The notes below the pieces were generated by a model that was given only the letters and a program-made list of their open reading frames with translations, had not been told where the DNA came from and did not search any database. From contig NZ_POJH01000030.1 in assembly GCF_002960625.1 (NCBI RefSeq), forward strand, positions 113,955 to 177,954: 64,000 bases of DNA. The letters are read 5' to 3'. Source of the stretch: Streptococcus suis. Its GTDB lineage: Bacteria; Bacillota; Bacilli; Lactobacillales; Streptococcaceae. Position 1 is the first letter of the stretch; each line of letters opens with the position of its first letter. The position numbers were made by a program, and so were the translations under genes. Positions 33,955 to 41,991 of the stretch are shown piece by piece.

Positions 33955-35403
33955 ATGGATTTTCTTCAAACCCCATTAAACTGGTTCTCGCAAAACATCT
34001 TGCAGAATCCAGCCTTCTTCGTAGGTCTTTTGGTATTGGTGGGCTATGCCCTCTTAAAGAAAAAGCCTCATGATGTCTTTGCAGGGTTTATCAAAGCAAC
34101 TGTCGGCTACATGATTTTGAACGTAGCAGCTGGTGGCTTGGTAACAACCTTCCGTCCAATCTTGGCAGCCTTGAACCACAAGTTCCAAATCGATGCGGCG
34201 GTTATTGACCCTTACTTCGGTCTTGCAGCAGCAAACGGAAAAATCGCTGAAGAGTTTCCTGATTTCGTATCAGCAGCAACAACAGCCCTCTTGATTGGTT
34301 TCGGTGTCAACATCCTCTTGGTTGCGCTTCGTAAGGTTACAAAAGTTCGTACTCTGTTCATCACTGGACACATCATGGTACAACAAGCTGCAACAATCTC
34401 ATTGATGGTGCTCTTCCTTATCCCAGGACTTCGTAACCAATTCGGTACAGCAGCTATTGGTATCATCTGTGGTATCTACTGGGCAGTCAGCTCAAACATG
34501 ACTGTTGAAGCAACACAACGCTTGACAGGTGGTGGTGGATTTGCCATCGGTCACCAACAACAATTTGCAATCTGGTTTGTAGATAAGATTGCTCCAAAAC
34601 TTGGTAAAAAAGAAGAAAACTTGGACAACTTGAAGTTGCCTAGCTTCCTCAACATCTTCCACGATACAGTAGTTGCATCTGCAACCTTGATGTTGGTCTT
34701 CTTCGGTGTCATCTTGTTCATCTTGGGTCCAGAAATCATGGCAAACCCAGAAGTTATCACTTCAGGCACTCCATACAACCCAGCTAAGCAAGCATTCTTC
34801 ATGTACGTTGTACAAACAGCCTTCACTTTCTCAGTATATCTCTTCATCTTGATGCAGGGTGTACGTATGTTCGTAGCAGAATTGACAAATGCCTTCCAAG
34901 GTATCTCAAGCAAACTGCTTCCAGGTTCATTCCCAGCGGTGGACGTTGCAGCTTCTTATGGCTTCGGTTCATCTAACGCAGTTCTTTCAGGTTTTGCCTT
35001 CGGTTTGGTTGGTCAATTGATTACTATCGTTCTCTTGATCATCTTCAAGAGCCCAATCCTTATCATCACTGGTTTCGTACCTGTATTCTTTGATAACGCA
35101 GCTATCGCAGTTTACGCTGACAAGCGTGGTGGTTGGAAAGCAGCAGCAATCCTTTCCTTCCTCTCAGGTGTCCTTCAAGTAGCCCTTGGTGCAGTCTGCG
35201 TCGGCTTGCTTGAATTGAGCGGTGGTTACCACGGAAACATCGACTTCGAAATCCCATGGTTGCCATTCGGTTATGCCTTCAAATACCTCGGTGTTGCTGG
35301 TTATGTTCTTGTCTGCCTCTTCTTGTTGGCTATCCCACAACTTCAATTTGCAAAAGCAAAAGATAAGGAAGCTTACTATCGCGGTGAGGCGCAAGCGGAC
35401 TAA
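33955..35403 (+). CDS. ulaA: ascorbate-specific PTS permease, EIIC component
   Basis: A 482-residue UlaA/SgaT-family membrane protein with about 11 hydrophobic segments, starting MDFLQTPLNWFSQNILQ and including the conserved FAIGHQQQFAIWFVDKIAPK loop. It moves L-ascorbate across the membrane while the EIIB (UlaB) and EIIA (UlaC) proteins phosphorylate it to ascorbate-6-phosphate. AAGGAG precedes the ATG. The usual tight ulaA-ulaB spacing is broken here by 316 bases of hairpin-rich DNA. Confidence 0.93.
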   Translation: MDFLQTPLNWFSQNILQNPAFFVGLLVLVGYALLKKKPHDVFAGFIKATVGYMILNVAAGGLVTTFRPILAALNHKFQIDAAVIDPYFGLAAANGKIAEEFPDFVSAATTALLIGFGVNILLVALRKVTKVRTLFITGHIMVQQAATISLMVLFLIPGLRNQFGTAAIGIICGIYWAVSSNMTVEATQRLTGGGGFAIGHQQQFAIWFVDKIAPKLGKKEENLDNLKLPSFLNIFHDTVVASATLMLVFFGVILFILGPEIMANPEVITSGTPYNPAKQAFFMYVVQTAFTFSVYLFILMQGVRMFVAELTNAFQGISSKLLPGSFPAVDVAASYGFGSSNAVLSGFAFGLVGQLITIVLLIIFKSPILIITGFVPVFFDNAAIAVYADKRGGWKAAAILSFLSGVLQVALGAVCVGLLELSGGYHGNIDFEIPWLPFGYAFKYLGVAGYVLVCLFLLAIPQLQFAKAKDKEAYYRGEAQAD

Positions 35404-35719
35404 CATCGTCATCCAGTTTATCTTTTATTACTTCGACGAAAGAGGAAACTCCGTTTCTGGATTTCCCACTTCAAACAATCTACAGATTATTTGAACTCGC
35501 TTTGCCGTACTCGGCAGTGGTGACTTGCTCCGCAAGTGTTATTTCCAACCTTATACAGCCATTAGACTGTATAAGCAGCCTGCATCTCGTTGCCTCGTAC
35601 TAAAAGCAAACTGAAAGACGATAACTCTTCGAAAATCAACAGAACAAAACTTCATTTATTACTTGGTTCATTAACAAAAACAACAAAATATATTTTATAA
35701 AAAACAAGGAGAAAATAAG
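35404..35719. other. hairpin-rich intergenic insert between ulaA and ulaB
   Basis: This 316-base gap holds ACTTGC-TCC-GCAAGT (35523-35537), CTTATACAG paired with CTGTATAAG (35550-35575), and an ACTCTTCGAAAATCAAC segment (35624-35640) matching the left end of the MITE-like repeats at 19740 and 33721. No gene is supported. It looks like a composite repeat insertion in the operon. AAGGAG before ulaB lies at its end. Confidence 0.6.
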
Positions 35720-35998
35720 ATGGTTAAAGTATTAACTGCTTGTGGTAACGGCATGGGTTCATCCATGGTTATTAAGATGAAGGTTGAAAATGCCCTTCGT
35801 CAACTTGGTGTAACAGATTTCCAATCTGCTTCTTGCTCAGTAGGTGAAGCAAAAGGTTTGGCAGCAGGCTATGACATTGTTGTTGCTTCAAATCACTTGA
35901 TCGCTGAATTGGAAGGTCGTACAAATGGTCATTTGGTTGGTCTTGACAACCTCATGGACGATAACGAAATCAAGACAAAACTTAGTCAAGTATTGTAA
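35720..35998 (+). CDS. ulaB: ascorbate-specific PTS EIIB component
   Basis: A 92-residue PTS EIIB of the lactose/ascorbate fold. The phospho-acceptor Cys8 lies in the P-loop-like LTACGNGMGSSM. It receives phosphate from UlaC and passes it to ascorbate entering through UlaA. AAGGAG precedes the ATG. Confidence 0.92.
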   Translation: MVKVLTACGNGMGSSMVIKMKVENALRQLGVTDFQSASCSVGEAKGLAAGYDIVVASNHLIAELEGRTNGHLVGLDNLMDDNEIKTKLSQVL

Positions 35999-36054
35999 TG
36001 GAAAAAGGGGGCGGGATTTCTTCCCATCCCCTTTCATATAGAGAGGAGAATATC

Positions 36055-36540
36055 ATGAATTTACAGAAAGCATTTATTGAAAACAATTCTATCCGTTTGG
36101 GCTTGACAGCTGAAACTTGGCAGGAAGCTGTTCATTTGGCAGTTGAACCGTTGATTGAAAGTGGTGCTGCAACAGAAGAATACTACGATGCCATCATCGC
36201 TTCAACCGAGGAATACGGTCCCTACTATGTGCTCATGCCAGGTATGGCTATGCCACATGCCCAGGCTGGTGTCGGTGTTTTGAAAGATTCCTTTGCTTTG
36301 ATTACCCTGACAAAACCAGTAGCCTTTTCAGATGGTAAAGAGGTTTCTGTCCTATTGACCTTGGCTGCGACAGATCCAAAAATCCATACTTCAGTAGCTA
36401 TTCCGCAAATCATCGCCCTCTTCGAATTGGAAAATTCAATCGAGCGTTTGATTGCCTGCAAAACTCCAGAAGAAGTATTGGCAATGGTTGAAGAGTCTAA
36501 AAACAGCCCTTACTTAGAAGGTTTAGACTTGGAAAGCTAA
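36055..36540 (+). CDS. ulaC: ascorbate-specific PTS EIIA component
   Basis: This 161-residue protein is of the mannitol/fructose EIIA type with the active His68 in LMPGMAMPHAQAG. I chose the ATG at 36055 behind AGAGGAG. The in-frame start at 35998 overlaps ulaB's stop and would add 19 residues unlike the family. It relays phosphate from HPr to UlaB. Confidence 0.9.
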   Translation: MNLQKAFIENNSIRLGLTAETWQEAVHLAVEPLIESGAATEEYYDAIIASTEEYGPYYVLMPGMAMPHAQAGVGVLKDSFALITLTKPVAFSDGKEVSVLLTLAATDPKIHTSVAIPQIIALFELENSIERLIACKTPEEVLAMVEESKNSPYLEGLDLES

Positions 36541-36635
36541 TTTGGCAGTTAGAAATTGACGTAGACAAAAATGAAAGGAATTGAAGGGGAATAGGCAGCT
36601 TTATCGGCCGTCTATTCACTCTTGGTAATAGTATT

Positions 36636-37301
36636 ATGACAAAACATATCCCAAATTTACAGGTTGCATTGGATCATTCAGATTTGCAGGGAGCGATTAA
36701 GGCTGCTGTGTCTGTTGGTCATGAAGTTGACGTGATTGAAGCAGGTACGGTTTGCTTGCTCCAAGTTGGTAGCGAATTGGTGGAAGTTCTTCGTAACCTC
36801 TTCCCAGACAAAATCATCGTTGCAGATACCAAGTGTGCGGATGCTGGTGGTACAGTTGCCAAAAACAATGCCGTTCGTGGTGCGGACTGGATGACTTGTA
36901 TCTGTTCTGCAACTATTCCAACTATGGAAGCGGCTTTGAAGGCTATCAAGGAAGTGCGTGGCGACAAGGGTGAAATCCAAATCGAGCTTTACGGTGACTG
37001 GACTTATGAACAGGCTCAACTTTGGTTGGACGCAGGCATTTCCCAAGCGATTTACCACCAATCTCGTGACGCCCTCCTTGCTGGCGAAACTTGGGGCGAA
37101 AAAGACCTCAATAAAGTGAAAAAATTGGTTGAAATGGGATTCCGTGTTTCTGTAACAGGTGGTCTTGATGTGGATACCCTCAAACTCTTCGAGGGTGTAG
37201 ATGTCTTCACCTTTATCGCAGGTCGCGGTATTACAGAAGCAGCAGATCCAGCAGCTGCGGCGCGTGAATTCAAAGACGAAATCCGTCGTATCTGGGGGTA
37301 A
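36636..37301 (+). CDS. ulaD: 3-keto-L-gulonate-6-phosphate decarboxylase
   Basis: A 221-residue TIM-barrel enzyme of the orotidine-phosphate-decarboxylase suprafamily. It starts with NLQVALDHSDL and has the catalytic DTKCAD motif (Asp64, Lys66, Asp69). It converts 3-keto-L-gulonate-6-phosphate to L-xylulose-5-phosphate, the second step after UlaG. A 95-base gap separates it from ulaC; ulaE follows after 5 bases. Confidence 0.93.
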   Translation: MTKHIPNLQVALDHSDLQGAIKAAVSVGHEVDVIEAGTVCLLQVGSELVEVLRNLFPDKIIVADTKCADAGGTVAKNNAVRGADWMTCICSATIPTMEAALKAIKEVRGDKGEIQIELYGDWTYEQAQLWLDAGISQAIYHQSRDALLAGETWGEKDLNKVKKLVEMGFRVSVTGGLDVDTLKLFEGVDVFTFIAGRGITEAADPAAAAREFKDEIRRIWG

Positions 37302-37306
37302 GGCCT

Positions 37307-38170
37307 ATGGCACGACCAATCGGAATATATGAAAAGGCAACGCCCAAGCACTTTACATGGAAAGAGCGTTTGGAGTTTGCCAAAGAATTAGGTTTCGACT
37401 TTGTGGAGATGTCGGTGGATGAGAGCGATGCTCGCTTGGCTCGTTTGGAATGGACCAAGGAAGAGCGTTTGGATTTGGTCAAGGCCATCTATGAAACAGG
37501 TGTCCGTATTCCGACCATTTGCTTCTCTGGTCACCGTCGTTATCCGCTTGGTTCTAATGACCCTGCTCTTGAAGCTAAGTCGCTAGAAACCATGAAACAG
37601 TGTATCGAACTAGCTCAGGACTTGGGTGTCCGTGTCATCCAGCTGGCTGGCTACGACGTTTACTATGAAGAAAAGTCGCCTGAAACTAGAGAACGTTTCA
37701 TCAAGAATCTCCGCAAGGCTTGCGACTGGGCAGAACAGGCTCAGGTCATGTTGGCTATCGAGATTATGGATGATCCATTTATCAACTCTATTGAAAAATA
37801 TCTAGCAATTGAGAAGGAAATCGACTCACCATATCTCTTTGTTTATCCAGATACTGGAAACGTGTCTGCTTGGCACAATGACATTTATAGCGAATTTTAC
37901 TTGGGACACCGTTCCATTGCAGCCCTTCACCTCAAAGATACCTATGCGGTAACTGAAAGCTCCAAAGGTCAATTCCGCGATGTACCATTCGGTCAGGGCT
38001 GTGTGGACTGGAAAAATATGTTTGCAGTCTTGAAAAAGACCAACTACCAAGGTCCATTCTTGATTGAAATGTGGTCAGAGAATTGTGAAACGGTTGAGGA
38101 AACACGTGCAGCCATTAAAGAAGCACAGGCTTTCCTCTATTCATTGATTGAGAAAGCGGGGTTGAACTAA
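37307..38170 (+). CDS. ulaE: L-xylulose-5-phosphate 3-epimerase
   Basis: A 287-residue xylose-isomerase-like TIM barrel, with a metal-binding Glu in AIEIMDDPF and a late Glu in FLIEMWSEN; HLKDTYAV and PFGQGCVDW are typical of UlaE/SgbU. It converts L-xylulose-5-phosphate to L-ribulose-5-phosphate. The stop and ulaF's start share a base (TAATG). Confidence 0.93.
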   Translation: MARPIGIYEKATPKHFTWKERLEFAKELGFDFVEMSVDESDARLARLEWTKEERLDLVKAIYETGVRIPTICFSGHRRYPLGSNDPALEAKSLETMKQCIELAQDLGVRVIQLAGYDVYYEEKSPETRERFIKNLRKACDWAEQAQVMLAIEIMDDPFINSIEKYLAIEKEIDSPYLFVYPDTGNVSAWHNDIYSEFYLGHRSIAALHLKDTYAVTESSKGQFRDVPFGQGCVDWKNMFAVLKKTNYQGPFLIEMWSENCETVEETRAAIKEAQAFLYSLIEKAGLN

Positions 38171-38886
38171 TGCCAAAAGATTTACAGGAAATGCGTCAAC
38201 GGGTCTATGAAGCCAACATCGCCCTACCTGCTCACGGACTTGTGAAGTTTACCTGGGGAAATGTATCAGAAGTTTGCCGTGAACTTGGTCGCATTGTTAT
38301 CAAGCCTTCTGGTGTGGATTATGAAAAATTGTCACCAGAAAATATGGTGGTGACTGACTTGGATGGAAATGTGGTAGAAGGTGACCTCAATCCTTCTTCT
38401 GACTTGGCGACCCACGTTGCCCTCTACAAGGCTTGGCCAAATGTACACGCTGTCGTTCATACGCATTCGACAGAAGCAGTGGGTTGGGCTCAGGCTGGTC
38501 GCGACATTCCATTTTATGGAACAACGCACGCAGACTATTTCTACGGTCCAGTACCGTGCGCTCGTTCCTTAACGGCTGAAGAGGTGAACGCTGCCTATGA
38601 AAAGGAAACAGGCTCAGTCATCATTGAGGAATTTGAGCGCCGTGGCATCGACCCAGTTGCTGTACCAGGGATTGTTGTCCGCAATCACGGTCCGTTCACT
38701 TGGGGCAAGGATCCTGCTCAGGCAGTTTACCACAGTGTTGTCCTTGAGGAAGTCGCTCGGATGAACCGCTACACCGAACAAATCAATCTACGGGTGGAAC
38801 CAGCACCAAGCTATATCATGGACAAGCACTATCTCCGTAAGCACGGTCCAAATGCTTACTATGGACAAAAGGGAGATGCCCATTAA
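38170..38886 (+). CDS. ulaF: L-ribulose-5-phosphate 4-epimerase
   Basis: A 238-residue class II aldolase/AraD-family enzyme. The zinc-binding histidines lie in VVHTHST and late in the protein near AVYHSVVLEEVA. SGVDYEKL and NHGPFTWG fit AraD-type epimerases. It yields D-xylulose-5-phosphate, which enters the pentose phosphate pathway and so feeds the transketolase at 43186. It is last of the ulaA-F run before a repeat-rich gap. Confidence 0.93.
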   Translation: MPKDLQEMRQRVYEANIALPAHGLVKFTWGNVSEVCRELGRIVIKPSGVDYEKLSPENMVVTDLDGNVVEGDLNPSSDLATHVALYKAWPNVHAVVHTHSTEAVGWAQAGRDIPFYGTTHADYFYGPVPCARSLTAEEVNAAYEKETGSVIIEEFERRGIDPVAVPGIVVRNHGPFTWGKDPAQAVYHSVVLEEVARMNRYTEQINLRVEPAPSYIMDKHYLRKHGPNAYYGQKGDAH

Positions 38887-39044
38887 GCCTTGTTTCTAGC
38901 CAAAAACGATTAGAAGAATGAGAGGGAGTGGGAAAGAACTTGACCGATCATAGAAGAGTTCGTCAACAAGCCCTAATTTTAAGTTGTTGAGCTAAAACGG
39001 TCTATTCCCAGACCGTTTTAGTCCCAGCCCCGCATAGCTCCAAA

Positions 39045-39240
39045 GGTTCGGGGAACCTTTGGAGGTTGGAGATGAAGCGAACTTGTTTGCTACAAAAAAG
39101 GTTCGGGGAACCTTTGGAGGTTGGAAATAAAGCGAACTTGTTTGCTACAAAAAAGGTTCGGGGAACCTTTGGAGGTTGGAAATGAAGCGAACTTGTTTGC
39201 TACAAAAGAGGTTCGGAGAACTGGAAATAAAGCGAGCTCG
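39045..39240. repeat. tandem array of 55-bp units
   Basis: GGTTCGGGGAACCTTTGGAG starts at 39045, 39100 and 39155, and a degenerate copy (GGTTCGGAGAAC) starts at 39210, an exact 55-bp period. Each unit carries a palindrome (AAGGTTCGGGGAACCTT) and GAAGCGAACTTGTTTGCTAC. The same palindrome occurs inverted at 19897-19920. Confidence 0.85.
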
Positions 39241-39394
39241 TTCGCATCAGTGGTAGAGGTCAGATTTGGAGTGTAAAACGCGAATTAAGGATATTTACTT
39301 TGCAAATCTTATCTCCAACCTTTAACAGTCCACTGGACTGTTAAACCCAATCAACCACTGCGCTGATATTTTGGCGCAAACTTTGAGAAGTGTT

Positions 39395-39423
39395 GCTGGG
39401 CTTGGGTCCAGCCTCTTTTTTTG
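39395..39423 (+). terminator. terminator just before the 39436 gene
   Basis: GCTGG (39395-39399) pairs with CCAGC (39408-39412), followed by CTCTTTTTTT. It ends about a dozen bases before the ribosome site of the next gene, so that gene either uses readthrough or has a regulated leader. Confidence 0.6.
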
Positions 39424-39435
39424 AAAGGAGAGGAC

Positions 39436-40053
39436 ATGAGAAAGTTTTTACAAGATAGTCTGACAGAGGTCGCCTACTATCTAGAATTGATTTTATCAGC
39501 CATTTTAGGATTAGCCCTCCTAGCGCTGTCAGGCTTGTTGTTGGCGGATTTAGTTGGTTCACTGACGGGTGGTATTCAAGCGGATAACTTTATCCAGAGT
39601 TTTTTAAGCAAGGCCATGACTTTGGCAGTCGGGGTCGAATTCATCAAAATGCTCTGCAAACAATCCCCTAGTACTGTCATCGAGGTGCTCTTGGTTGCCA
39701 TTGCTCGTCAACTGATTGTGGAACATGGTTCCAGCATGGATTACCTGATTGGTATTGCGTCGGTTGCTATCTTATTTGCAGTGAGAAAATACCTCTTTAC
39801 CCAGTTTGATGATTCCAACAACATCATCATGCGGGCCAGTCAGAAGGTCAGGGTTGCCAATATCATTGCACGGGTAAAAATTCCTAGTGAAGGCAGTGAA
39901 ACCCTGCGTGAATTTGTGACCCGCAAACTCAATGAAGAGGAGAAAACCATTGCCATTGGTGCCTGTGTCTATCTGAAGAATGTGGCTCTACGGATTGACA
40001 ATATGCATGGGGATTTGATTACACGGGTGGAAATTATTAAGAGTATCTACTAA
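39436..40053 (+). CDS. PsiE-like membrane protein of unknown function (205 aa)
   Basis: Four hydrophobic segments lie in residues 10-125 (ELILSAILGLALLALSGLLL; VEFIKMLCKQSPSTVIEVLL; the latter type of sequence is typical of PsiE-like proteins). A soluble C-terminal domain (about 130-205) follows. AAAGGAGAGG precedes the ATG at 39436; the in-frame TTG at 39421 would overlap the ribosome site. It lies between the ascorbate genes and their regulator, directly behind a terminator hairpin. The PsiE assignment is from memory of family patterns and is moderate; the role in ascorbate use is unknown. Confidence 0.6.
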   Translation: MRKFLQDSLTEVAYYLELILSAILGLALLALSGLLLADLVGSLTGGIQADNFIQSFLSKAMTLAVGVEFIKMLCKQSPSTVIEVLLVAIARQLIVEHGSSMDYLIGIASVAILFAVRKYLFTQFDDSNNIIMRASQKVRVANIIARVKIPSEGSETLREFVTRKLNEEEKTIAIGACVYLKNVALRIDNMHGDLITRVEIIKSIY

Positions 40054-40171
40054 GCTTTTTGGATGGGGTAGGCAATTTTGAATGAAGATGCACGAATAAG
40101 CTCAGTTTTTATAATTATTAGGAGTTGGTGCATAAATGTGTTAAGATAGAGAAAGAGAGGAGGGAAAAACG

Positions 40172-41860
40172 GTGTTACTAGATAAAAGCAGTTGTGCCTT
40201 ATTGCGTCATTTGATTGGTATCCAAGAGCCAGAAACCATTATGGCTATTTCCAAGGAATTGCAACAATCGCGTAGAAAAACCTATTATCATTTAGAAAAA
40301 ATCAATGCTGCCTTTCCAGACCATGTTGAGCCAATCGAAAGTCTACCTCGGATAGGCATTCGTTTGTCCGCAGAGCAAAAGCAAGCCTGTCGCCAACTCT
40401 TAGATTCCATTGATTCCTATAGCTACATTATGAATATGGATGAACGTATTCAATTGATGATGGTCTACATTTGTATTACACCCGAACGGGTAACCATTGA
40501 AAAGCTTATGGAACTGACAGAGGTTTCTCGTAACACAGTCTTGAATGACCTCAATGAAATTCGATCGCAACTGACACAGGAGCAGTATAAGATGACCCTC
40601 TATGTGTCCAAGAGCCAAGGCTATAGCTTAGTTTGCCATCCCCTGAACAAAATCCAGTATGTTCATTCTCTACTTTATAGCATTTTTTCAGATGCCAACA
40701 AGGGCTTTCTTCAAGTCCTTGAAGAGAAATTATCGTATTTAGTTGGTTATCAAATTCTCTTCTCGGAAGAAATGGCTCGTTTTTGGCAGAAACAGGTACC
40801 TGATTTAGAGAAGAAATTAGGGAAGAAAATCAACCGTTATGAGATTGAGTTTATGCTTAAGGTTCTCCCCTTTCTCTTACTCAGCTATCGCAATATGGAG
40901 TTGGATGACTTGGAAGAACGCGCCATTCTCAAGGAATTTGAACAGGTTCGAGAACGGATTGAGTATCTGGTGGCGCAAGATTTTAAGGAGGCACTGTGGT
41001 CTAGTTTTGATTTGGAGCTAGATGATATTGAGGTTTCCTTGATTGCCATTTTGCTTCTATCCTATCGGAAGGATAGCGATGTTCATGTGACCAGTCAGGA
41101 TTTTGCCGAATTAAAACGAGTGGTTGACCGTTTTATTCATCATTTTGAAGTGCATTCTTCCTTTGAATTGGAAAATCCAGAGGAACTAGCTAGACATCTC
41201 TTGGCTCACTGTAAGGCCCTACTCTTCAGAAAAACCTATGGAATTTTATCAAAAAATCCAATGGTCAAGCAAATCCAGGAAAAATATAGCACCCTGTTTG
41301 CTGTTACCCAAATTTCCGGCAAGATATTAGAGGAGGAATGGGAGATTGAGCTGACAGATGAGGACATTGCCTATCTGACTATTCATCTAGGAGGGGCTAT
41401 TCGCCGAAGTGGAACCCGCAAGGTACAGAGCCAAAACATCTATCTAATCTGTGATGAGGGAGTTTCTGTTCAACGCCTGCTCTATAGACAGTGCCAGCAT
41501 CATTTGCCTGACAAGAAAATTGGAGCAGTTTTTACTACGGAGCAATTTAAAAGTGTTGAAGATTTGTTGGAAGTAGATTTCTTAATTACAACTAGTGAGG
41601 GGTTGGAAACGGATTTTCCACTGGTACGGGTCCATCCAATCTTGGATTTCGATGACGTACTCAATCTCACCCACTTTGCCAAATACCGTAGCCTGTCTGA
41701 TGAGAAACAGGGATTTGCAGTAGAGTTAGATAAGCTCTTGGCTGGCTATTTATCAGATGGCAAGACAGCCCAAGAACTCAAAGGCAGACTGCAAAAGCTC
41801 ATCAGTAATGAACTGCTGTCAAATGTATCTAGTCGCGATATTGAAACAGATTTGTACTGA
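40172..41860 (+). CDS. PRD-containing transcriptional regulator of ascorbate genes (BglG/MtlR-like)
   Basis: A 562-residue regulator: N-terminal helix-turn-helix regions (EPETIMAISKELQQSRRKTYYHL and VTIEKLMELTEVSRNTVLND, so DNA-binding rather than RNA-binding), two PTS regulation domains (about 170-390), and an EIIB-like domain with Cys in YLICDEGVSVQRLL (about 425-500). The start is GTG at 40172 behind AGGAGG. PTS phosphorylation of its domains would couple activity to ascorbate supply. The two shared operators (33851, 41883) are its probable targets. A UlaR/SgaR-type activator role is inference. Confidence 0.85.
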   Translation: MLLDKSSCALLRHLIGIQEPETIMAISKELQQSRRKTYYHLEKINAAFPDHVEPIESLPRIGIRLSAEQKQACRQLLDSIDSYSYIMNMDERIQLMMVYICITPERVTIEKLMELTEVSRNTVLNDLNEIRSQLTQEQYKMTLYVSKSQGYSLVCHPLNKIQYVHSLLYSIFSDANKGFLQVLEEKLSYLVGYQILFSEEMARFWQKQVPDLEKKLGKKINRYEIEFMLKVLPFLLLSYRNMELDDLEERAILKEFEQVRERIEYLVAQDFKEALWSSFDLELDDIEVSLIAILLLSYRKDSDVHVTSQDFAELKRVVDRFIHHFEVHSSFELENPEELARHLLAHCKALLFRKTYGILSKNPMVKQIQEKYSTLFAVTQISGKILEEEWEIELTDEDIAYLTIHLGGAIRRSGTRKVQSQNIYLICDEGVSVQRLLYRQCQHHLPDKKIGAVFTTEQFKSVEDLLEVDFLITTSEGLETDFPLVRVHPILDFDDVLNLTHFAKYRSLSDEKQGFAVELDKLLAGYLSDGKTAQELKGRLQKLISNELLSNVSSRDIETDLY

Positions 41861-41882
41861 TTTTTGCTTGCCTAAGCCTTAA

Positions 41883-41949
41883 AGTCCAAATGTGAACACA
41901 AGCCTGTGTTTTATTTGGTCTTTTTTTTGTGACCTTTTGCGCATATACT
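41883..41949 (+). promoter_or_regulatory. ula operator and ulaG promoter, second copy
   Basis: AGTCCAA, then GTGAACACAAGCCTGTGTTT through TTTGGTC, repeats the ulaA site with only two base changes across about 40 bp. The dyad AACACAAGCCTGTGTT is at 41895-41910 and the -10 TATACT at 41944-41949, again starting 34 bases beyond the dyad's end. Confidence 0.75.
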
Positions 41950-41991
41950 AGAAACATAGAAATACAATCAGCCTTATAGGAGGAATGAAAA

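Larger units (their letters stand above)
38887..39435. other. repeat-rich intergenic region after ulaF
   Basis: This 549-base gap holds a perfect 12-bp-arm hairpin (CTAAAACGGTCT with AGACCGTTTTAG, 38992-39021) inside a segment beginning GAGTGGGAAAG and ending TCCCAGCCCC. It also holds a 55-bp tandem array (39045-39240), the perfect hairpin TTTAACAGTCC-ACT-GGACTGTTAAA (39321-39345), and a terminator (39395-39423). There is no supported gene. Confidence 0.7.

Noticed and set aside
39045..39240. CRISPR-like array
   Set aside because: The units follow each other with an exact 55-bp period and the sequence between the palindromes is also repeated, so there are no unique spacers, and there are no cas genes.
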